A stretch of 14,531 nt of DNA from an uncultured Veillonella sp. (GCA_934202215.1 CAKPXR010000035.1:1-14531), one strand, 5' to 3'; shown: positions 7,415 through 13,588, counted from the first letter of the stretch. Translations and numbers: made by a program. The notes: generated by a model not told the origin, from the letters alone.

Positions 7415-7444
7415 AGTATAAACCCAAATGATATAATTATGCAA
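7415..7444 (-). promoter_or_regulatory. Promoter of the aro operon
   Basis: On the minus strand, TTGCAT (7444-7439), an 18-nt spacer and TATACT (7420-7415) form a reasonable sigma-70/A promoter, with a start near 7408. This gives a leader of about 250 nt before the DAHP synthase, enough for the attenuator. The arms TGGGT/ACCCA flank the -10 element as a short dyad (about 7407-7425), which might be an operator; that part is speculative. Confidence 0.65.
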
Positions 7445-7486
7445 TACCTAAAAGTGAATTTCATGGAAGTTTTAAAAATAATAGGA

Positions 7487-7516
7487 TTGATAAATTGGTC
7501 GAAATGTAGATATAAT
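7487..7516 (+). promoter_or_regulatory. Upstream plus-strand promoter P1
   Basis: TTGATA (7487-7492), an 18-nt spacer and TATAAT (7511-7516): only one mismatch from consensus in twelve. Transcription would start near 7523 and run into the small RNA region. It diverges from the aro promoter. Whether both P1 and P2 are used cannot be told from sequence. Confidence 0.5.
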
Positions 7517-7522
7517 AAGGCC

Positions 7523-7620
7523 TTTTGTATAAAAATGATTTTTGCTATTCATGACTAAATTGTAGTATAATGAGTTTATAAAGAGAGCCAATCAACGTGT
7601 CGGTAGCGTTAGGCTCATCT
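7523..7620 (+). repeat. Left copy of an imperfect inverted repeat (promoter/leader module)
   Basis: Read on the plus strand, this stretch resembles the minus strand of 7793-7857. The shared blocks are TTTGTATAAAA(A)TsATTTTTGyTAT (about 22 of 26 identical), then AAAGAG, CAAT, ACGTG, GTTAGG and TCATC in the same order with short insertions. The similarity covers the presumed start regions of the two convergent RNAs. Confidence 0.6.
7542..7571 (+). promoter_or_regulatory. Promoter P2 of the plus-strand small RNA
   Basis: TTGCTA (7542-7547), an 18-nt spacer and a perfect TATAAT (7566-7571) predict a start near 7578. The only thing downstream before a terminator is the roughly 110-nt candidate small RNA. 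Confidence 0.6.
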
Positions 7621-7692
7621 AAAATTTGGGTAAAAATGATGCGCCTAACGTGTTAGAGGTCTAGCCACCTCATTACGTTAGGCGTTTTCATT
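7578..7692 (+). ncRNA. Candidate antitoxin small RNA (about 115 nt)
   Basis: Defined by a promoter ending at 7571 and an intrinsic terminator whose stem is 7642-7684, followed by TTTTC. There is no credible ORF inside: the longest ATG frame is a few codons without a ribosome-binding site. The 5' part can fold as GAGCC...GGCTC (7584-7588 with 7612-7616). The transcript runs toward the 25-aa peptide gene and overlaps its mRNA across the terminator, giving about 60 nt of full complementarity. The apical part of the terminator hairpin carries CCACCU (7665-7670), the exact complement of the peptide gene's AGGUGG ribosome-binding site. By analogy with par/fst systems it is a plausible antitoxin RNA; function is inferred only from layout. 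Confidence 0.55.
7642..7684. terminator. Bidirectional terminator shared by small RNA and peptide mRNA
   Basis: A 10-bp perfect outer stem (7642-7651 with 7675-7684) and a 5-bp inner stem (7656-7660 with 7667-7671) with loop CTAGCC. On the plus strand TTTTCATT follows at once. On the minus strand the stem is followed by CATCATTTTTA, a U-run starting five nt later. It therefore serves both convergent transcripts, which end overlapping one another. Confidence 0.75.
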
Positions 7693-7695
7693 ACC

Positions 7696-7773
7696 TTATT
7701 TAACTAAGGCAATGATAGTAACTACGGATAACAAAATTATGATAACTACATATGTAATTTCATGTTTTGTCAT
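7696..7773 (-). CDS. 25-aa single-span hydrophobic peptide, candidate type I toxin
   Basis: ATG at 7773, TAA at 7696-7698, ribosome-binding site AGGTGG (7786-7781) at a 7-nt gap. The peptide begins MTKHEITYVV, continues with an uninterrupted Ile/Leu/Val-rich stretch and ends in a single Lys. It is one membrane span of about 18 residues with charged ends, the size and shape of Ibs-, Ldr- or Fst-type membrane toxins, though it lacks the Pro and the charged tail of Fst. I do not recognise the sequence. Support for it being real: good ribosome-binding site, a promoter upstream, a terminator downstream, a hairpin over the start region and a convergent RNA. It could instead be a small membrane regulator. 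Coding is fairly likely; the toxin role is inference. Confidence 0.6.
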   Translation of the reverse strand: MTKHEITYVVIIILLSVVTIIALVK

Positions 7774-7777
7774 AGTA

Positions 7778-7797
7778 TCACCACCTTTCGGTGATGA
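7778..7797 (-). promoter_or_regulatory. Hairpin sequestering the peptide ribosome-binding site
   Basis: In the minus-strand RNA, UCAUCACC (7797-7790) and GGUGGUGA (7785-7778) form an 8-bp stem, with one U-G pair, capped by the stable tetraloop GAAA. The GGUGG of the ribosome-binding site lies wholly in the 3' arm, so the mRNA should be poorly translated until the stem opens. Such intramolecular masking is typical of type I toxin mRNAs. Confidence 0.7.
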
Positions 7798-7857
7798 ACC
7801 TAACTCACGTCAATTGACTCTTTTAGGTACAGTATAACAAAAATGATTTTATACAAA
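7793..7857 (-). repeat. Right copy of the imperfect inverted repeat
   Basis: Minus-strand counterpart of 7523-7620, covering the promoter and first half of the peptide mRNA leader. It also contains a 10-bp perfect palindrome GTCAATTGAC at 7809-7818. No clear target-site duplication was seen outside the two copies, so I do not call it a transposon. Confidence 0.55.
7831..7839 (-). promoter_or_regulatory. Extended -10 promoter of the 25-aa peptide gene
   Basis: On the minus strand TGTTATACT is an extended -10 element (TGn plus TATACT). The -35 position (TATTTG at 17-nt spacing) is weak. The start would be near 7824, giving a leader of about 50 nt that contains the masking hairpin. Confidence 0.5.
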
Positions 7858-7887
7858 TAGCGATATATGTGTAGCTGTGGAGGAAAT

Positions 7888-8304
7888 ATGATTGTTCAAA
7901 TTCTAGATCATATAACTGATGAAATAAAACAAATTCGTATTGATGTGTTTATGAAAGAACAGGGCTTTGAAGACGAGTTTGATGAAATCGATGATATAGC
8001 AAAATTTGTGCTCTTATCTATAGGTGGTAAAGCGGCTGGTACCTGTCGTTATTTTCCAAGTGATGTAGCTGGAGATGCACATATTGGACGTATGGCGGTG
8101 CGTAAATTATACCGTGGGCAACATTTAGGTACTAAAATAATGATGGCCGCAGAAAATGGCATTCGCCGCGATGGTTTTAAAACATGTTCCTTGTCGGCCC
8201 AAGTACAGGCTAAATCATTCTATGAATCCCTTGGGTATCGTCCTGAAGGTGAAGAATACCTAGATGAAGGATGTCCACATGTGATGATGCGGAAAGAATT
8301 GTAA
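7888..8304 (+). CDS. GNAT-family N-acetyltransferase (YjcF/ElaA-like)
   Basis: 138 residues from ATG at 7888, which follows GGAGG; an in-frame ATG at 7867 has no such site and is rejected. Transfers an acetyl group from acetyl-CoA to an unknown amine. The GNAT core is visible: FMKEQGF...E.DD (residues 21-36), typical of the ElaA/YjcF branch, the strand HIGRMAV at 65-71, the acetyl-CoA pyrophosphate loop RGQHLG at 76-81, and the C-terminal AKSFYESLGY at 108-117. The end PHVMMRKEL also resembles that branch. Length is typical. It stands alone, with no obvious promoter and a bidirectional terminator behind it. Substrate cannot be read from the sequence. Confidence 0.9.
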   Translation: MIVQILDHITDEIKQIRIDVFMKEQGFEDEFDEIDDIAKFVLLSIGGKAAGTCRYFPSDVAGDAHIGRMAVRKLYRGQHLGTKIMMAAENGIRRDGFKTCSLSAQVQAKSFYESLGYRPEGEEYLDEGCPHVMMRKEL

Positions 8305-8335
8305 TCGTTTAGTATATACAGTGGTTCAATAATAA

Positions 8336-8373
8336 AAAAGTGATTCTCATAATGTATTGTGAGAATCACTTTT
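8336..8373. terminator. Bidirectional terminator between the acetyltransferase and the membrane protein gene
   Basis: Perfect 14-bp stem (8336-8349 with 8360-8373) with a 10-nt loop. On the minus strand it runs into TTTTTTATTATT, a strong U-tract; on the plus strand the tract is TTTTGGTTT. It serves both convergent genes. Confidence 0.85.
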
Positions 8374-8403
8374 GGTTTATACGGACTAATTGCTTACTAA
8401 TTA

Positions 8404-9045
8404 TTAGCCAGCTGTATATGGACTGAATCGTCCTGCAAATAGGTAGGACCCCATTTTACCGAGCTTAGCTGCAAAGATAGATCCAATAATCCCTAGGATA
8501 ATCATAATCCATGCATTTTCTGCACTTACGCCATGGGCTATAGCCATGTAGGATTGGATACAGGAAATGATGAAGTAGATGATTGTTAAGTAAATTTTTT
8601 GTTTAGGATATTTAGCTGATGCTGTTTTAAAACGCAATTTGCTGCCAATATATCCAGAAATTCCTCCTAGAATTACGAGGACTGGTAGAATCATGGTTAC
8701 TAATGTAACAACATGAAATAATGTGGCTGCAATAGAAGGAATCAATAATGCAATAATAGGTACGAAGAAAGAACCTGTTGTTCCAACGATTGGGAAATGT
8801 ACGCAAATCGGATGTAAATGAAGATTTAACATCTTTTCGCGTTTTGGGCTAAGACGACGTGGTTTATATTCCATCCATACTGTAGGAGGAAAACCACATG
8901 CTGGACAAGGCTGATCCTTATACTTAGCATCCTCAATATATCCGCACACACGGCAGATAATCCAACCAGTGCCTTGCTCTTTTGTTAATGTTTTGGCTGC
9001 GGTAGAACTTGTTGCTGCTGTAGCCGCTTGTTTTGCAGGTGTCAT
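8404..9045 (-). CDS. Rubredoxin-type metal-ribbon plus four-helix membrane protein (DUF2231-like)
   Basis: 213 residues; ATG at 9045 follows AAGGAGG. Three parts are visible. An Ala/Thr-rich N-terminal tail covers 1-25. A small rubredoxin-like domain at 28-60 has Cys31, Cys34 (CRVCGY), Cys47 and Cys50 (CPACGFPP), as in the C-terminal domain of rubrerythrins, and would bind one iron or zinc on the cytosolic side if the tail is cytosolic. A membrane domain has helices near 80-103, 110-133, 150-170 and 178-195. It opens with HLHPICVHFPI, the His-rich motif of DUF2231 proteins, suggesting heme or metal binding in the membrane. Together they look like a membrane electron-transfer or redox-stress protein. 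Partner and donor are unknown. Monocistronic. Confidence 0.8.
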   Translation of the reverse strand: MTPAKQAATAATSSTAAKTLTKEQGTGWIICRVCGYIEDAKYKDQPCPACGFPPTVWMEYKPRRLSPKREKMLNLHLHPICVHFPIVGTTGSFFVPIIALLIPSIAATLFHVVTLVTMILPVLVILGGISGYIGSKLRFKTASAKYPKQKIYLTIIYFIISCIQSYMAIAHGVSAENAWIMIILGIIGSIFAAKLGKMGSYLFAGRFSPYTAG

Positions 9046-9102
9046 TATATAACCTCCTTACTTAAGAACTACTACATTGCTAGAAATGACTAGCTTATTT
9101 TT

Positions 9103-9111
9103 ATTATAGCA
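9103..9111 (-). promoter_or_regulatory. Extended -10 promoter for the membrane protein gene
   Basis: Minus strand TGCTATAAT (TGn plus perfect TATAAT). No clear -35 is seen in the surrounding A/T-rich stretch. Start near 9096; the leader of about 50 nt contains a small GCTAG/CTAGC hairpin (9080-9084 with 9090-9094). Confidence 0.55.
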
Positions 9112-9216
9112 TAAAAATAATTAAAACTTTTTATATATTAAAATATAAACATAGTTATTTTAATGTTAAAGGAACGTTTTGTTATTGAAATAAACTTATC
9201 ATAAATTTTTATAAAT

Positions 9217-9253
9217 AAAGACACACTATCTAAATTTTGGATAGGGTGTCTTT
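9217..9253 (-). terminator. Terminator of the nrdAB operon
   Basis: Stem 9217-9230 with 9240-9253: 8 bp, one mismatch, 5 bp, then a 9-nt loop. It begins 4 nt after the nrdB stop codon and is followed on the minus strand by TTTATTTATAAAAATTT. The intergenic stretch from here to 9102 is otherwise plain A/T-rich sequence. Confidence 0.75.
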
Positions 9254-9257
9254 GTTA

Positions 9258-10286
9258 TTATTCTAAATCATCGAAATCAAATGCTGCTGCTTTTGTATAG
9301 TTTGTAACTTTTGCTTCGAAGAAGTCAGTTTTTGTGCTATTCAAGTTGGAGAAGCTTTCAATCCATTCCATAGGATTATCCTTGATTTCAGGATATAGAT
9401 GAGGTAAGCCGATAGCTTCTAAGCGGATATTGGCAAGGTATTTGATATAGCGTTCAATAAGAACGTTGTTAAGGCCGAGGATTTTATCATCAGTAATGTA
9501 TTGGCCCCAAGCGATTTCGTTCTCTGCACCTTGGCGAATCATGTCCGTAATTTTCGCTTCAAGTTCAGGTGTGAACAAGTCAGGGCGTTCACGTCGTAAC
9601 TCGCGGATGATATTTTGGAACAATACAAGGTGAGTTACTTCATCACGGTTGATGTATTTGAAGATTGTGGATGTAGCTGTCATTTTACCTTGGCGAGCCA
9701 ATGTGTAGAAGAAGCTAAAGCCAGAATAGAAGTAAATGCCTTCTAAGATATAGTTCGCGATGATTGTATGAATAAGGTTTGCTTCGCTTGGATCATCACT
9801 GAAACGTTGGTATGCATCGGCGATGAAACGGTTACGTTCAAGCAATGTTTTATCTGTACGCCATTCGTCATAGATTTTGTCACGTGTAATAGGATTTGTT
9901 ACAGTGTCCAAAATATAAGAATAACTTTGGGCGTGAATTTCTTCTTGGAATGCTTGGATATTCAATAAGGATGCCACTTCAGATGCTGTAATATAGCGGC
10001 TCAAGTTAGGCAAGTTTTCAGATTGAATGGAATCAAGGAAGTTCAAGAACGCAATGATTTTGTCGAATGCGCGGCGTTCGTAATCTGTTAAGTATGGGAA
10101 TTGTTTAACGTCTTCGTTCAAGGAAATTTCTTCAGGAATCCAGAAGTTGTTGAGCATTGTTCGGTACATTTGATTTGCCCAGTCATACTTGATACGGTTC
10201 CATTCGCGAAGGTTTGTGGTATTACCGCCAATCATAGATTGCGTGCCACGTTCACCATGTTCGTTGAAAATCAGTTTTTTCTCCAT
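9258..10286 (-). CDS. nrdB: Class I ribonucleoside-diphosphate reductase, small (radical) subunit
   Basis: 342 residues; ATG at 10286 has AAGGAG 7 nt upstream. Houses the di-metal centre and tyrosyl radical that start each reduction cycle in NrdA. Metal ligands are all visible: Asp85 (FLDSIQ), Glu115 and His118 (EEIH), Glu182 (LEGIYF), Glu216 and His219 (RDEVTH). The radical residue is Tyr122 (HAQSY), so this is the classical tyrosyl type. The acidic C-terminal tail FDFDDLE would dock into NrdA. The gene is 74 nt after nrdA in the same direction, and no nrdI or nrdH is nearby, which favours NrdAB (Ia-like) over NrdEF (Ib). Length is typical. Confidence 0.95.
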   Translation of the reverse strand: MEKKLIFNEHGERGTQSMIGGNTTNLREWNRIKYDWANQMYRTMLNNFWIPEEISLNEDVKQFPYLTDYERRAFDKIIAFLNFLDSIQSENLPNLSRYITASEVASLLNIQAFQEEIHAQSYSYILDTVTNPITRDKIYDEWRTDKTLLERNRFIADAYQRFSDDPSEANLIHTIIANYILEGIYFYSGFSFFYTLARQGKMTATSTIFKYINRDEVTHLVLFQNIIRELRRERPDLFTPELEAKITDMIRQGAENEIAWGQYITDDKILGLNNVLIERYIKYLANIRLEAIGLPHLYPEIKDNPMEWIESFSNLNSTKTDFFEAKVTNYTKAAAFDFDDLE

Positions 10287-10311
10287 AGTAGGACTCCTTT
10301 ATACAACGATG

Positions 10312-10333
10312 CGACCTATACTGCTATAGGTCG
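10312..10333 (-). other. Stem-loop between nrdA and nrdB
   Basis: Perfect 9-bp stem (10312-10320 with 10325-10333) with a 4-nt loop in the 74-nt intercistronic gap. No U-tract follows, so it is not a terminator; a processing or stability element that sets the NrdA:NrdB ratio is possible. Confidence 0.5.
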
Positions 10334-10360
10334 TCATCAGACTTATATACACATCTCGTA

Positions 10361-12643
10361 TTAGGAGGAGCAGCTAGTGCACTCATCCATCTCAAGGGAT
10401 TGGTTACGGATGTAGTAGATTGTTTTAATACCTTGTTTGTAGGCCTCAACATAAAGGTCGAGAATTTCTTTCGCTTTCATTTGAGGTGTGATGTACAAGT
10501 TGAAAGATTGTGCTTGGTCAATATGACGTTGACGCACGCCACAAGCTTTGATGGACCATTGTTGGTCAATTGTATGCGCCTCTTTGTAGAGCCAGAATGT
10601 TTTGTTGTTCAAATCTGGAGCAGTTTTTGGTGTGAAAGAACCTTTCTTTTCTTCGATGAAGAATTTTTTGAAGATAGGGTCGATGCCAGCGGTTGTATTA
10701 GCAATATTGGAAGTAGAACCAGTAGGAGCTACGGCCATCAAGTAACCATTGCGGATACCGTATTTAGCAACGTCTGCAGCTAGTTGTTTCCAACGATCGG
10801 ATGTGTAGCCACGGCGTGCGAAGTATTCACCAGTTTCCCATTCGGAACCTTTGAATGCAGGGTACGCGCCTTTTTCTTTCGCCAATTCCATGGAAGCTTT
10901 GATGGCATAGTAAGCGATGTTTTCGAACAATTTATCCGCTACTTCGATGTGCTCATCAGATTCCCATTGGATATCGTGATTTACGAGGTAATGGTGGTAA
11001 CCAGATGTACCAAGACCAATAGCACGGTATTTATCAGATGTCATACGAGACTCTGGTACTGGTGCTTGGTTAATGGAGATAACATTATCTAACATACGAA
11101 TTTGAAGAGCAATGTTTTCTTCTAATTCTTCGTCTGTAATACGGCCAAGGCTGATGGAGTTCAAGTTACATGTAACCATGTCGCCTGTATTTGTTTTCGT
11201 AGTGATAGTACCATCTTCGTTGATGATTTCTTCAGCAAGATTTGTGAAGCCAACGTTTTGTGCGATTTCGTGGCACAAGTTGGACGCGTAAATCATACCT
11301 GCATGTTTGTTAGGGTTTGCAGCATTTACAGTGTCGCGAAAGAAGATGAACGGGGTACCAGTTTCAACAGCGGAGCGCATGATTTTTTTCATCATATCTA
11401 ATGCTGGCACTTCGATACCGTGTAAGTTAGGATCTTGTTCACATTCGAGGTAACGTTTTGTGAACTCTTTATTATCATCAGTATCGTAGTAGTCTTCTAA
11501 AGCGTAGCCTTTTACCGCTAAGATTTCATGAGGATCGAATAACGTGAAGTTTTCACGAGCGATCATACGTTCCATGAAGAGGTTTGGAACGGAGATAGCA
11601 GGGAAGATATCGTGCGCTTTACGACGATCGTCACCATTGTTTGTACGAAGTTCTACAAATTCGTAGAAGTCTTTGTGCCAAATATCGAGTGTAACTGTAG
11701 CGCCGCCCTTACGTTTACCCAATTGGTCTACCGCAACTGCTGTATCATTGTATAAACGGATCCAAGGAATAACGCCGCCAGAGGAGTTTTTGAAACCGCG
11801 GATATCGGAGTTTAATGCGCGAACCTTGCCAAGGTAGATACCAAGGGCACCACCGTGTTTAGATACGCGGGAGAACTTGCTGTTTACATCGTAAATGGAC
11901 CATAAGTTATCATCTACACCAGAGATGAAGCAAGAGGACAATTGATGGAATGGTGTGCCCGCATTTGCCAGTGTAGGTGTAGCAGTTGTCATTTTTAATT
12001 GGCTCATCAAATCGTAGAATTTTTTAGCGTATTCTACTTTGTTTTCGCCCTCTACCAATGCCAAGTGCATAGCGATAGCCATGAAGCGTTCTTGAGGCAA
12101 TTCAAAGATTTCTTTGTTGAAGCCTTTTACCAAGTAACGGTCAGCCAATAATTTAAGACCTTCATAGTTGAAGAGATAGTCCCGTTTAGGTTTGATATAG
12201 TCGCCCAACTCTTGTAATTCGTCAGGTGTATATTCAGTAACGAAGAAGTCTGCGTATTTTTTTTGTTCCACAAGCATATGTACAAGATTTGGGAAGTTGC
12301 CGTAGCCGAATGCTTTATAACGGCGTGTGATAGCAGCTTCTTTATAGAGATCGAACAAGAAGAGGCGAGCCGCTACGAATTGCCAATCTTGGTTCATTTT
12401 ATTAACTTGGTTGCCAAAACCGTCGTCTTTTTTAGAGATAACCTTTTCGATAGCTGTTTGTACTAAAGTTTTTTGAATCTCTTTAGTCGTCATACCATCA
12501 ACGAACTGTAACTTCGCATCCATTTCTAATTCTAGTGGATCACAAGAATCCAGCCCCAAACATGCGAAGGCAATCATACGTTTCGTTTTTTCAACGGACA
12601 ACGGCTCGAAATGGCCATCCCGTTTCTTGATCATAATCTCCAT
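10361..12643 (-). CDS. nrdA: Class I ribonucleoside-diphosphate reductase, large (catalytic) subunit
   Basis: 760 residues from ATG at 12643, which has AGGGG 7 nt upstream; an upstream in-frame ATG at 12691 lacks a ribosome-binding site. Reduces NDPs to dNDPs. Residues about 4-90 are an ATP-cone (IKKRDGHFEPLSVEK...), so overall activity should be controlled by ATP/dATP. Active site: Cys238 (SSCF) and Cys492 (VTCNLN), the redox pair, and Asn455, Cys457 (thiyl radical) and Glu459 in SNLCHEI. Tyr743-Tyr744 (TIYYIRNQS) carry the radical in from NrdB. The C-terminal ECTSC holds Cys755 and Cys758, which hand on electrons from thioredoxin or glutaredoxin. No key residue is missing. First gene of an nrdAB operon. 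Confidence 0.96.
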   Translation of the reverse strand: MEIMIKKRDGHFEPLSVEKTKRMIAFACLGLDSCDPLELEMDAKLQFVDGMTTKEIQKTLVQTAIEKVISKKDDGFGNQVNKMNQDWQFVAARLFLFDLYKEAAITRRYKAFGYGNFPNLVHMLVEQKKYADFFVTEYTPDELQELGDYIKPKRDYLFNYEGLKLLADRYLVKGFNKEIFELPQERFMAIAMHLALVEGENKVEYAKKFYDLMSQLKMTTATPTLANAGTPFHQLSSCFISGVDDNLWSIYDVNSKFSRVSKHGGALGIYLGKVRALNSDIRGFKNSSGGVIPWIRLYNDTAVAVDQLGKRKGGATVTLDIWHKDFYEFVELRTNNGDDRRKAHDIFPAISVPNLFMERMIARENFTLFDPHEILAVKGYALEDYYDTDDNKEFTKRYLECEQDPNLHGIEVPALDMMKKIMRSAVETGTPFIFFRDTVNAANPNKHAGMIYASNLCHEIAQNVGFTNLAEEIINEDGTITTKTNTGDMVTCNLNSISLGRITDEELEENIALQIRMLDNVISINQAPVPESRMTSDKYRAIGLGTSGYHHYLVNHDIQWESDEHIEVADKLFENIAYYAIKASMELAKEKGAYPAFKGSEWETGEYFARRGYTSDRWKQLAADVAKYGIRNGYLMAVAPTGSTSNIANTTAGIDPIFKKFFIEEKKGSFTPKTAPDLNNKTFWLYKEAHTIDQQWSIKACGVRQRHIDQAQSFNLYITPQMKAKEILDLYVEAYKQGIKTIYYIRNQSLEMDECTSCSS

Positions 12644-12746
12644 TACTGTTCCCCTTGAGTAGTAAAATCTATAAAACTGTTGATTAAGCATATATAAGAT
12701 TAGACCAAAAAATATAAAATATCTTTAAGTTAAGTCTAATCAGAAA

Positions 12747-12782
12747 AATAAGAAAACTACTATATATGGTAGTTTTCTTATT
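12747..12782 (-). other. Stem-loop in the nrdA leader (possible attenuator)
   Basis: Perfect 14-bp stem (12747-12760 with 12769-12782), rich in A-T pairs, followed on the minus strand by TTTCTG after the U-rich 3' arm. Its centre coincides with an NrdR-box-like palindrome, so the dyad may act in DNA, in RNA or both. It lies between the nrdA promoter and the gene. Confidence 0.5.
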
Positions 12783-12804
12783 GAGTTTATACATTATGTT
12801 ACGA
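12757..12804. promoter_or_regulatory. Pair of NrdR-box-like sites at the nrdA start point
   Basis: Box 1 (12757-12772) has core CTATATATGG, 9 of 10 against the known NrdR core CwAtATaTwG. Box 2 (12789-12804) has core CATTATGTTA, 7 of 10. Their offset is 32 bp, about three helical turns, as in known NrdR operators. Box 2 overlaps the predicted start point. Matching was by eye against a remembered consensus, and the nrdR gene itself is not in the window. Confidence 0.45.
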
Positions 12805-12832
12805 TTATAGCGAAAAAATTCTATACATTCAA
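12804..12832 (-). promoter_or_regulatory. Promoter of nrdAB
   Basis: Minus strand TTGAAT (12832-12827), a 17-nt spacer and a perfect TATAAT (12809-12804), with a start near 12797. The leader of about 155 nt contains the hairpin above and a second inverted repeat, GATTAGAC/GTCTAATC (12698-12705 with 12734-12741). Confidence 0.65.
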
Positions 12833-12834
12833 TA

Positions 12835-12862
12835 TTGACATTTAGAAATTTATGGATATAGT
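12835..12862 (+). promoter_or_regulatory. Orphan plus-strand promoter
   Basis: Perfect TTGACA (12835-12840), 16-nt spacer, TATAGT (12857-12862). Start near 12869. Between there and the flavodoxin gene (13073) I find only very short frames without ribosome-binding sites and no clear terminator, so it makes either a long flavodoxin leader or an unrecognised small RNA. The rest of the stretch 12833-13016 holds nothing I can name. Confidence 0.45.
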
Positions 12863-13016
12863 ATGCTTAATTTTATCGATATAGTTGTAAATGCTAGAAA
12901 GTACTATATGAGACGCATATATGATGATTTTGAATGATATATCTCTTTTGAGAATATTAAAATAGGATGTGTTAGTAAATCAAATTTCGTTCTATATACT
13001 ATTGTGATTTATTTTA

Positions 13017-13045
13017 TTAAAAGCATATTATATATGTCCTATAAT
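13017..13045 (+). promoter_or_regulatory. Proximal promoter of the flavodoxin gene
   Basis: TTAAAA (13017-13022), 17-nt spacer, perfect TATAAT (13040-13045). Start near 13052, only about 20 nt before the ATG, leaving room for the AGGAGG at 13061-13066. Confidence 0.6.
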
Positions 13046-13072
13046 AGATATATAGTAAATAGGAGGTAAGAC

Positions 13073-13588
13073 ATGAAGTCTATTGTTATATATTCTTCCC
13101 TTACGGGAAACACAAAACAAGTGGCAGAGGCTATTGCTAGCGTATTGCCATCAGGTACACCATGTGTGTCTATGAAAGAATTGCCTTCCGATATAGCATC
13201 CTATGATCTTGTGTTTGCAGGCTTTTGGGTGGATAAAGGAACGGCCAATAAAGAAGCTCGTGATGTACTCGCTACATTACATAATCCTCACATTGCTTTG
13301 TTTGCCACAGCTGGTGTGCCACCGCAAATGGCACATGCCAAGGAAAGTCTCATCAATGCGGCGAACTGTTTGCCCGATGGCGTAGAGCCAGTTGGGACAT
13401 TTATTTGCCAAGGTAAGGTAGACCCTAATGTCATCGAAATGATGTATAAAATGTTCCCCAAGGGACATAGCCATGGCCAATCAGCTGATAGAGATGCACG
13501 ACACAAACAAGCTGCAGTACATCCAAATGAAAATGATTGTAAAGCCGCACAAGACTTTGCTAAAGATATCCTTACACAGCTTGGATAA
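13073..13588 (+). CDS. Flavodoxin-family protein (Flavodoxin_3/BilS-like)
   Basis: 171 residues; ATG at 13073 has AGGAGG 6 nt upstream. Small FMN-binding electron carrier. The phosphate-binding loop SSLTGNT is at 8-14, and the central strand DLVFAGFWVDKGTAN at 45-59 and IALFATAGVPPQMAH at 74-88 line the flavin pocket. The shape, with a C-terminal extension after PVGTFICQGKVDP, fits the Flavodoxin_3 group better than the classical 140-150-residue flavodoxins. The extension 130-155 (KGHSHGQSADRDARHKQAAV) is rich in His and charged residues. It is monocistronic, with its own promoter and terminator. The redox partner cannot be inferred; membership of the group is recognised by eye. Confidence 0.85.
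   Translation: MKSIVIYSSLTGNTKQVAEAIASVLPSGTPCVSMKELPSDIASYDLVFAGFWVDKGTANKEARDVLATLHNPHIALFATAGVPPQMAHAKESLINAANCLPDGVEPVGTFICQGKVDPNVIEMMYKMFPKGHSHGQSADRDARHKQAAVHPNENDCKAAQDFAKDILTQLG

Noticed and set aside
7370..7558. 62-codon plus-strand ORF
   Set aside because: It lies antisense to the aro promoter and leader start, has no ribosome-binding site, and its composition looks like translated A/T-rich regulatory DNA.
7487..7870. Complete mobile element with target duplication
   Set aside because: GATATA occurs outside both repeat copies, but in A/T-rich DNA this is weak; no transposase or sharp repeat ends are seen.
12644..12691. Upstream ATG of nrdA at 12691
   Set aside because: It lacks a ribosome-binding site; the ATP-cone begins just after the ATG at 12643, which has AGGGG correctly spaced.
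12684..12794. 36-codon minus-strand ORF in the nrdA leader, a possible leader peptide
   Set aside because: There is no ribosome-binding site, the ATG lies only a few bases after the predicted start point, and no codon run relates to nucleotide metabolism.
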